This document shows, piece by piece, positions 57,668 through 64,000 of a DNA stretch of 64,000 nt (its first letter is position 1; each line of letters opens with the position of its first letter). The position numbers were made by a program, and so were the translations under genes. The stretch lies in contig NC_022997.1 of assembly GCF_000503895.1 (NCBI RefSeq), forward strand, positions 2,607,821 through 2,671,820, given 5' to 3'. The notes beneath the pieces were generated by a model. That model was not told the DNA's origin. It did no database searches and was given only the letters and a program-made list of their open reading frames with translations. This stretch comes from Hyphomicrobium nitrativorans NL23. GTDB taxonomy: Bacteria > Pseudomonadota > Alphaproteobacteria > Rhizobiales > Hyphomicrobiaceae.

Positions 57668-59937
57668 ATGTCAAAATCGTCCCAGCGCACCCGCATCACC
57701 GCCCAAGAGGCTCTTCAGTTTCACGCGCAGGGCAAGCCCGGCAAGCTTGAGATCACGCCCACCAAGCCGCTCGTGACCCAGCGCGATCTTTCGCTCGCCT
57801 ATTCGCCGGGCGTCGCGGTGCCGGTGGAAGCGATCGCGGAAAACCCGGCGCTCGCCTACGACTACACAAACAAGGGCAACCTCGTCGCCGTCGTTTCGAA
57901 CGGCACAGCCATTCTCGGCCTCGGCAATCTCGGCGCGCTGGCGGCGAAGCCCGTGATGGAGGGCAAAGGCGCGCTCTTCAAACGGTTCGCCGACATCGAC
58001 GCGCTGGATCTTCTCGTCGACACGGAGGACGTGGACGCCTTCATCAATTCCGTACGCTATCTCGGGCCCAGCTTCGGCGGCATCAACCTCGAAGACATCA
58101 AGGCGCCGGACTGCTTCATCATCGAGGAGCGGCTCAAGGAGCTGCTCGACATTCCCGTCTTTCACGACGACCAGCACGGCACCGCGATCATCGCGGCGGC
58201 GGGGCTGATCAACGCGCTCGAACTCACGGGGCGCGACATCGCGGAGTGCCGCCTCGTAGTCAACGGCGCGGGCGCGGCCGGCATCGCGTGCCTCGACCTC
58301 GCCGCGGCCCTCGGCGTCAGAAAAGAGAACATCGTCCTCTGCGACACGAAGGGCGTGATCTACCAAGGCCGCAAAGAGGGCATGAACCAGTGGAAGTCGG
58401 CCTACGCGTCGAAGACCACGGCGCGGACGCTGGCGGAGGCTCTTGCGGGTGCGGATGCGTTCTTCGGTCTCTCGGCCAAGGGCGCAGTGACGCCCGAGAT
58501 GGTCGCCTCGATGGCGGAAAAACCGATCATCTTCGCGATGGCCAACCCCGACCCCGAGATCACGCCGGAGGAGGTCGCCGCCGTGCGCGAGGACGCCATC
58601 GTCGCCACCGGGCGTTCCGACTATCCGAACCAGATCAACAACGTGCTCGGCTTTCCCTTCATCTTCCGCGGTGCGCTCGACGTGCAGGCGCGCACGATCA
58701 ACGACGAGATGAAGATGGCAGCCGCGCACGCGCTCGCCGCACTCGCCCGCGAGGACGTGCCCGACGTCGTGATGGCCGCCTTTCTCGGCCGGCAACCGAC
58801 GTTCGGGCCCGAATACATCATCCCGGCGCCGTTCGATCCGCGCTTGATGACCCGCGTGCCGCCTGCCGTGGCGCAGGCGGCGATGGAATCTGGCGTCGCG
58901 CGCCGGCCTATCGTCGATATGGAGAGCTACGTCTCGCGCCTCAAAGGTCGGCTCGACCCCGTGTCGCACTGGCTGCAATCCATCTTCGATCGCGTCCGCG
59001 CGGAGCCGCGCCGCATCGTGTTTGCAGAGGGCGAGGATCCCGCCGTGATCCGCGCCGCGAACAGCTACTTCCAGCTCGGGCTCGGCACGCCGATCCTCAT
59101 CGGCACCGAGGATCTCGTCCGCCAACGCTTCCGCGAAGCAGGCATCCGCGTGCGGCCGGAATTCGAGATCATCGATACGCGCCGCTCGCGTCATACGGAC
59201 GAGTTCGTCGACTATCTTTATGCGCGGCTGCAGCGGCGCGGCTATCTCAAGCGCGACTGCCTGCGCCTGGCTACGAACGAGCGCAACGTATTCGCGTCGC
59301 TGCTCGTCGCGCATGGGTATGCCGACGGCATGGTTTCGGGGTTACGCGCAATTGGACGAGCGTCTACCGGGACGTGCGCCGCGTGATCGACCCGCAGCCA
59401 GACCGGCGGATCATCGGCGTGAGCCTCGCAATCTGCCGGGGGCGCGGGGTCATCGTCGCCGACACCAGCGTGCACGACATGCCGACCGCCGAGCAACTCG
59501 CGGACATCGCCATCGAAGCAGCCGGAGCGGCGCGCAAGCTCGGGATGGAACCGCGCGTCGCTTTGCTCGCCTACTCGACGTTCGGCCAGCCGCAGAGCGA
59601 GCGTTCGGGCCAGGTGCGGGAAGCCGTCGCGCTTCTGGCGCAGCGCGAGGTCGATTTCGAATTCGACGGAGACATGGCGGCGGACGTCGCGCTGTCCGCC
59701 GATCTCTTGAAACTCTACCCGTTCTGCCGTCTCACCGGCCCCGCGAACGTGCTCGTGATGCCGGCGTTCCATGCGGCGTCGATCTCGACCAAAATGCTCA
59801 AGGAGCTCGGCGGGGCGACTGTGATCGGGCCGCTGCTCGTGGGTCTCGATAAAAGCGTGCAAATCTCGACACTCGGCGCCAAGGACTCGGACATCGTGAA
59901 CCTCGCGGCGCTTGCGGCTTACGATTTCGGCGGGTAG
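57668..59937 (+). pseudogene. maeB: NADP-dependent malic enzyme (MaeB type), frameshifted in the C-terminal domain
   Basis: A malic enzyme with a C-terminal phosphotransacetylase-like domain, normally about 755 residues. The malic part is intact: KPLVTQRDLSLAYSPGVAVPVEAIAENP, FHDDQHGTAIIAAAGLINALEL, LVVNGAGAAGIACLDLAAALG and GRSDYPNQINNVLGFPFIFRGALD. The frame breaks in ADGMVSG at about 59338, in a GGGG run. One extra G would restore SGVTRNWTSVYRDV, and the second frame then continues to 59937. As sequenced, the product stops at 59386 after 572 residues and would keep the catalytic domain but lose most of the regulatory one. Assembly error or real mutation. Confidence 0.88.
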
Positions 59938-59983
59938 ACGCCGTACGCAGACGGCCGGATCCTCGCGGAGGATAACGATAGGC

Positions 59984-60916
59984 ATGCACGCACATTCTCA
60001 CGACCATGGAGCGCATTCCCATGGGCCGGGTCATCGCCACGAGCATGGGGCGGGCGCGAGCGAGCGGCGCATCGGCTTCGCCGCGCTGCTGACCGGCGCG
60101 TTCATGGTGGCCGAGTTTGCGGGCGGCCTCATCTCGGGGTCGCTGGCGCTGATCGCGGACGCCGGCCACATGCTGACCGACTTCGCGGGGCTCACGCTCG
60201 CCTGGCTCGGCTTCCGGGTCGCGCGGCGTCCGGCGGACCCGAAGCGATCCTACGGATACGGCCGGTTCGGCGTGCTCGTCGCCTACACCAACGGACTCGC
60301 GCTCTTTGCCATTGCGATTTGGATCGTGGTGGAGGCGTGGCACCGGCTTCAGGCCCCCGGCGAAATCCTGGGCGGGGTGATGCTCGCCGTCGCGATTGCC
60401 GGGCTTCTCGTCAACCTCTTTGCCTTCTGGCTTCTCCACGGCGGCGATGGGGAAAACCTCAACGTGCGGGCAGCGAGGTTGCATGTGCTCGGCGATCTCT
60501 TGGGGTCGCTGGCCGCGCTCGGTGCGGCACTCGTCATTCTCGCGACTGGCTGGACGCCGATCGATCCGATCCTCTCGGTCGTCGTCTCGCTTCTCATTCT
60601 GGGATCCGCCTACCGGATCGTTCGCGAGAGCGGACACATCCTTCTCGAAGGCACGCCTCAACACCTCGACCCGCAAGAGATCGCCCGCCACCTCAAAAGT
60701 ACGGTGCCGGGTGTGGTGGACGTGCATCATATCCACGCGTGGTCGATCACGCAGGATCGCCCACTCGTGACGCTCAACGCGCGTGTCATCGACACCCGTC
60801 CGCCGAGCGAAATCACGGCCGCGATCAAGGAGCGGCTGAAATCCCGGTTCGGCGTCGACCACGCGACGGTCGAAGTCGAGGTGGTGAGCGGGGCGGATCC
60901 CCCCTCCGGCGGCTAA
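59984..60916 (+). CDS. cation diffusion facilitator (zinc/cobalt exporter, CzcD/ZitB-like)
   Basis: A 310-residue inner-membrane H+-coupled metal exporter. A His-rich N-terminus (MHAHSHDHGAHSHGPGHRHEHGAG) precedes six membrane segments. The metal-site motifs are DAGHMLTDF in TM2 and LHVLGDLLGS in TM5 (HxxxD pairs). The cytosolic domain VVDVHHIHAWSITQDRPLVTLNARV is family-typical. The ATG at 59984 has GGAGGA upstream. The gene follows maeB by 46 bases and may be co-transcribed. Confidence 0.93.
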   Translation: MHAHSHDHGAHSHGPGHRHEHGAGASERRIGFAALLTGAFMVAEFAGGLISGSLALIADAGHMLTDFAGLTLAWLGFRVARRPADPKRSYGYGRFGVLVAYTNGLALFAIAIWIVVEAWHRLQAPGEILGGVMLAVAIAGLLVNLFAFWLLHGGDGENLNVRAARLHVLGDLLGSLAALGAALVILATGWTPIDPILSVVVSLLILGSAYRIVRESGHILLEGTPQHLDPQEIARHLKSTVPGVVDVHHIHAWSITQDRPLVTLNARVIDTRPPSEITAAIKERLKSRFGVDHATVEVEVVSGADPPSGG

Positions 60917-61032
60917 AACGCACCTTCTCTGCCCTCACGATTGCCTCAGTGAGGTTCCTTATTGCGTGGCGATCTGGACCCTGGCCATACTGGTCCGCTG
61001 TCAAACAAGGTGCCGTGTGCGGGGTTAAGATC

Positions 61033-62931
61033 ATGACAGAGAAGGGGGGTTTGACGCGCCGAAATGCGCTCAAACTCGGGCTGGCCGGCGCGATGGGGGC
61101 GACCGGCCTGGATTCTGCGGTGGCGCAGACCGTACGCAACGCCGCGCCCGTGCAGGAACGGGCGAGGCCCAATATCCTGTTCCTCCTCGTCGACGAACAA
61201 CGCTATCCGACCGTTTACGAAAGCTCCGCCCTCAAGGACTTCCGCGCCACTCACCTCCCCGCTCAGTCCGAACTCGCACGTCGCGGCGTCAGCTTCGAGC
61301 GCCACTACACGGCCTCCGTCGCCTGCGTGCCCAGCCGAACCTCGTTGTGCACCGGGCACTATCCCTCGCTTCACGGGGCTGCAAACACCGACGGAGCCGC
61401 CAAGGCCGCCAACGATCCCGGCATGGGCTGGCTGCTTCCCGGCTCGGTGCCGACGATCGGCCATTACCTCCGGGCTGGAGGCTATCGCACGTTCTGGAAA
61501 GGCAAGTGGCGCGTGACGGACGCCGACCTCAAGGTGCCCGGGACCCAGCGCTCCGTCGCGAGCTATGACGATACCGGGTTCGCAGACCCGGCAAAGGTCG
61601 AGACGTACCTGCGGGCCAACACGCTCGACCCGTTCGGGTTCGAGGGGTGGGTCGGACCCGAGCCGTTCGGCGCGGATCCGCTGAAGATGGGCTCCGCCCT
61701 GCCGGAAGGACGGCAGGGACGTGACGCGGCAATCTCCGATCAGGTCGTCCGGCTGATCAGCGAACTCGACACCTCCGAGGACACTAACCCTTGGTTCGTT
61801 ATGGCGTCTTTTGCCAACCCGCATGACATCTCGCTGTGGGGCTATGTGTCGAACCTCGCCGCGGAAGAACAGCAGCGCTACGATTTCAGCGTTCCCGAAT
61901 TCGTGCCCGAAGAGCCGTTCGACCGCAGCCTGTTCGGGCGCACGCGCACCGAGCGGCTGGACGACAAACCCTCGTGCCAGAGATCCTTTCGGGATGCCTT
62001 CAGCCAGTTCCTGCCGCCATCCATGGCCGGGCGCCCGTATACGCGCGCCTACTATCGCTTTCATGCGGACGTGGACCGGCGGATCGGCGAGGTGATGGCC
62101 GCGCTCGAAGGCTCGTCGTTCTTCAAGAACACGATCGTGGTGTTCACCTCCGACCACGGCCATCTGCTCGGCGCACACGGGGGCATGCATCAGAAATGGT
62201 ACACGGCTTACGAGGAAGCGCTGCGCGTCCCGTTCACGATCGTGCTGCCCAGCCAATGGCAAGCTCGCTCAATTGCGATGCCGACAAGCCACATCGACAT
62301 CGCGCCGACGCTGCTCGGGCTTGTCGGCCTCGACCGGGAGTCCCTGCGCGAGGAAATCGCGCCGGCCTTCACGGATGCGCTTCCTTTGGTCGGCCGCGAT
62401 CTCTCGCCGCTCCTGCGCGGCGAAGCCAAGATCGATACGTTCGCGGCGCCCATCTATTTCATGACCGACGACGATCCGAGCCGTGGGCCAAACGAGGAGA
62501 ACTTCATCGGCATCGCGCCGAACTCCGTCGCTCAGCCCACCCACATCGAAACGGTCATCACGGAGATCGACGGCGAGATCTGGAAGTATTCGCGCTACTT
62601 CGATCACCCGCGCTATTGGAGCCATCCGGGAACGCCCGGCAGCGAAGGCGTGCGCGATGTCGTCCTCGTCTCGAAGGTGCAAGAGGCATCGGCCGACGGC
62701 GTAGCGCGACGCGTCTTCGACGAGCAGGTGAAAACCACGCCGGCCGTGACCGAATACGAGATGTACAATGTGTCGGCGGACCCGATGGAACTCGAAAATC
62801 TTGCCGGCCGGGCCACACAGAAAGAACGAGAGGCGCAATTGCGCCGGCTGCTCGACGAGCAGTGCGGACAGAAGCGCCTCACGCCGCAGAGCGGCCCCGT
62901 TCCGGGCGAAGTGGGATGCGGCAAGGTGTGA
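61033..62931 (+). CDS. Tat-exported sulfatase family hydrolase
   Basis: A 632-residue sulfatase. The N-terminus LTRRNALKLGLAGAMGATGLDSAVAQ has a twin-arginine motif, so export is likely by Tat. The formylglycine motif is C98-V-P-S-R in ACVPSRTSLCTGHYP, with metal ligands in ILFLLVDEQR and FTSDHGHLLGAHGG. It is of the Cys type, which needs a formylglycine-generating enzyme or an anaerobic maturase. The substrate cannot be told. The ATG at 61033 is the first in frame with the Tat motif; no strong ribosome binding site. Confidence 0.9.
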   Translation: MTEKGGLTRRNALKLGLAGAMGATGLDSAVAQTVRNAAPVQERARPNILFLLVDEQRYPTVYESSALKDFRATHLPAQSELARRGVSFERHYTASVACVPSRTSLCTGHYPSLHGAANTDGAAKAANDPGMGWLLPGSVPTIGHYLRAGGYRTFWKGKWRVTDADLKVPGTQRSVASYDDTGFADPAKVETYLRANTLDPFGFEGWVGPEPFGADPLKMGSALPEGRQGRDAAISDQVVRLISELDTSEDTNPWFVMASFANPHDISLWGYVSNLAAEEQQRYDFSVPEFVPEEPFDRSLFGRTRTERLDDKPSCQRSFRDAFSQFLPPSMAGRPYTRAYYRFHADVDRRIGEVMAALEGSSFFKNTIVVFTSDHGHLLGAHGGMHQKWYTAYEEALRVPFTIVLPSQWQARSIAMPTSHIDIAPTLLGLVGLDRESLREEIAPAFTDALPLVGRDLSPLLRGEAKIDTFAAPIYFMTDDDPSRGPNEENFIGIAPNSVAQPTHIETVITEIDGEIWKYSRYFDHPRYWSHPGTPGSEGVRDVVLVSKVQEASADGVARRVFDEQVKTTPAVTEYEMYNVSADPMELENLAGRATQKEREAQLRRLLDEQCGQKRLTPQSGPVPGEVGCGKV

Positions 62932-63010
62932 CGTGCCGATGCGGCCCGCAGGTGATTTTTCCTACCACGCATCGATACTCACACATTTTTCTACGTAAGG
63001 ATTTTCTACC

Positions 63011-63052
63011 TAGGGCGTTTTCCGATCCGATGGAATCGGACCGGACGCTCTA
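63011..63052. repeat. palindromic repeat (CTAGGGCG...CGCTCTA)
   Basis: Arms with TCCGAT/ATCGGA and outer GCGT/ACGC, starting TAGGGCG and ending CGCTCTA. Related to the palindrome at 15009. It lies between the sulfatase gene and the family-3 repeats. Confidence 0.6.
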
Positions 63053-63059
63053 TATCTTT

Positions 63060-63116
63060 GATGAGGCCGATGATGCATCGCTTCGGACCAATAGGGGTTC
63101 GAAGCGATCATGGTCT
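63060..63116. repeat. family-3 palindromic repeat, copy 2 (variant)
   Basis: Shares GATGAG-CCGATGAT and AAGCGATCATGGTCT with copy 1, but the inner stem has CGCTTCGGACC facing GGGTTCGAAGCG instead of CGCTTCAGGC facing GCCTGAAGCG. Confidence 0.7.
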
Positions 63117-63124
63117 CTTGGGTT

Positions 63125-63175
63125 AGACCGATGATTCACGCTTCAGGCTGGTAGGGCCTGAAGCGATCATGGTCT
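63125..63175. repeat. family-3 palindromic repeat, copy 3
   Basis: Nearly identical to copy 1 at 14337 (AGACCGATGATTCACGCTTC...GAAGCGATCATGGTCT). It contains the TGA stop codon of the minus-strand HTH gene. Confidence 0.8.
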
Positions 63176-63409
63176 GGGTACCCGCTTCAAGCGCACGCCC
63201 GGGCCTTCGCGCCCATGGGGCAATAACTGCGCACCTGCTTGCTCGAATGCCTCGATCAACAGGTCTTCGGTGCTCTGGTGCAGAGCATGGCGATGACGTT
63301 CGAAATCTTTGATCGTGCTGCGCGACACACCGGCTGCGGCGGCTAGCCGCTCCTGCGTCCAATTCAACAGACCGCGGGCGGCCCGACATTGCTCCGGATG
63401 GATAGGCAT
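63167..63409 (-). CDS. small XRE-type HTH transcriptional regulator
   Basis: An 80-residue DNA-binding protein: EQCRAARGLLNWTQERLAAAAGVSRSTIKDFERHRHALHQSTEDLLIEAFEQAGAQLLPHGREGPGVRLKR. The HTH 'TQE.LA..AGVS..TI..FE....' is clear, and the following 'AL..AG...L......GVR' tail is common in this group of single-domain regulators. The stop codon is supplied by an adjacent family-3 repeat. Divergent from the Mrp antiporter gene, whose promoter it might control (inference). Confidence 0.88.
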   Translation of the reverse strand: MPIHPEQCRAARGLLNWTQERLAAAAGVSRSTIKDFERHRHALHQSTEDLLIEAFEQAGAQLLPHGREGPGVRLKRVPRP

Positions 63410-63502
63410 GATTTATATCCTTGCCCCGCCTTGCCGAAGTCAACCATATTGGGTGACATCGAGCAATCACTTCCTAATTTCCCCTGAGGAGAGTTGCGCC
63501 GA

Positions 63503-64000
63503 ATGCCGGGCGAGACATCGCTATTTTTGACGATTGCGCTCCCATTCGTGGGCAGCCTGCTCGCGACTCTCCTGCCCGCAAATGCCCGCAATGCCGAAGC
63601 CTGGCTCGCCGGCACGTTCGCCCTGCTCATTCTTCTCGTCGTGACCGCGTCCTATCCCGGCGTGACCGACGGACGTGTGCTGCGCGCAACCGTCGAATGG
63701 GTCCCGTCTCTCGGGCTCAACTTCTCCCTCAGGATGGACGGGTTCGCATGGATGTTCGCCATGCTAATCAGCGGCATCGGCTTTCTCGTCGTGCTCTATG
63801 CGCGATATTACATGTCGCCGAAGGACCCGATCCGGCGCTTCTATTCGCTGTTCCTGGCGTTCATGGGCGCCATGCTCGGCATCGTGCTCTCCGGCAACCT
63901 CATTCTGATGGTCGTGTTCTGGGAGCTGACGAGCATCGTCTCGTTCCTGCTCATCGGCTACTGGTACCACACGGTCGCGGCCCGCGACGGCGCCAAGATG
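63503..64000 (+). CDS. mrpA: Mrp-type Na+/H+ antiporter subunit A, partial
   Basis: The first 166 residues of a multi-subunit cation/proton antiporter component; the frame runs off the window end. The sequence (LFLTIALPFVGSLLATLLP..., then LGLNFSLRMDGFAWMFAMLISGIGFLVVLYARYYMSPKDPIRRFYSLFLAFMGAMLGIVLSGNLILMVVFWELTSIVSFLLIGYWYH) matches MrpA/PhaA and related NuoL-like proteins. The FWELTS segment holds the conserved Glu of TM5 used in proton transfer. The ATG at 63503 has GAGGAG upstream. Probable start of an mrp operon. Confidence 0.9.
   Translation, partial: MPGETSLFLTIALPFVGSLLATLLPANARNAEAWLAGTFALLILLVVTASYPGVTDGRVLRATVEWVPSLGLNFSLRMDGFAWMFAMLISGIGFLVVLYARYYMSPKDPIRRFYSLFLAFMGAMLGIVLSGNLILMVVFWELTSIVSFLLIGYWYHTVAARDGAKM

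Overview
The window reads as a chromosomal segment of a GC-rich alphaproteobacterium of the order Hyphomicrobiales, most likely Hyphomicrobium-like. This is inferred from gene content: a gene transfer agent (GTA) head-tail cluster, MucR, DUF1491/DUF5330/DUF6456 proteins, a DnaA domain IV-type regulator, an fds-type NAD formate dehydrogenase, a PQQ alcohol dehydrogenase module and a metC/amino-acid binding protein pair. No rRNA, tRNA or CRISPR array was seen.

Layout. 1-10.3 kb (minus strand) is a nearly complete GTA structural cluster in canonical order, from a small terminase-like gene down to a truncated NlpC/P60 cell-wall peptidase at the window start. A TTGACA-N17-TAGTAT promoter precedes it. 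10.7-14.3 kb is a class A penicillin-binding protein followed by two membrane-anchored DUF1214/DUF1254-type proteins. 14.3-15.4 kb is repeat-rich and carries a perfect CtrA box. 15.4-16 kb is a higBA toxin-antitoxin pair with two operator-like palindromes. 16-20.5 kb holds small conserved alphaproteobacterial genes (DUF1491, a peptidoglycan-binding protein, DUF5330, SufE, DUF6456, a DnaA_C protein, MucR). 21-25.4 kb has oligopeptidase B, a sirtuin and two secreted proteins. 25.7-30.1 kb (minus) is a PQQ alcohol oxidation module: quinoprotein dehydrogenase, pentapeptide-repeat protein, small secreted protein, PedF-like cytochrome c and SoxYZ-like carrier. 30.5-37.5 kb contains a membrane protein with a primase-type winged helix, a peptidoglycan-binding protein, CutA, NAD kinase, three small proteins and a nitroreductase. 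37.6-41.4 kb has secreted beta-repeat proteins, one frameshifted, and a TPR-like membrane protein. 41.6-47.6 kb has an amino-acid binding protein, MetC, an aldehyde dehydrogenase/isochorismatase/DUF779 operon and a cupredoxin. 47.7-54.9 kb is fdsGBA-fdhD-fdsD preceded by a LysR regulator. 55.4-64 kb has a TadG-like protein, a lipoprotein, a frameshifted malic enzyme, a CDF zinc exporter, a Tat-exported sulfatase, a small HTH regulator and the start of an Mrp antiporter subunit A.

How the parts fit. The PQQ dehydrogenase, aldehyde dehydrogenase and formate dehydrogenase together suggest oxidation of primary alcohols through aldehyde and acid, with formate burned to CO2 for NADH. The quinoprotein has Ser rather than Asp two residues after the catalytic Asp (WDYSG), so it is predicted to be a calcium, not a lanthanide, enzyme.

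The most unusual signal is a family of three ~270-320 bp intergenic elements (14390, 25391, 54886) bounded by CTAGG...CCTAG. Their long terminal arms and an internal helix are complementary within each copy but differ between copies, which is the covariation expected of a conserved structured RNA or DNA element. Two other palindromic repeat families are also scattered through the window, and one of them supplies stop codons to neighbouring genes. Single-base frameshifts in two otherwise good genes (about 38.47 kb and 59.34 kb) may be assembly errors or real decay.
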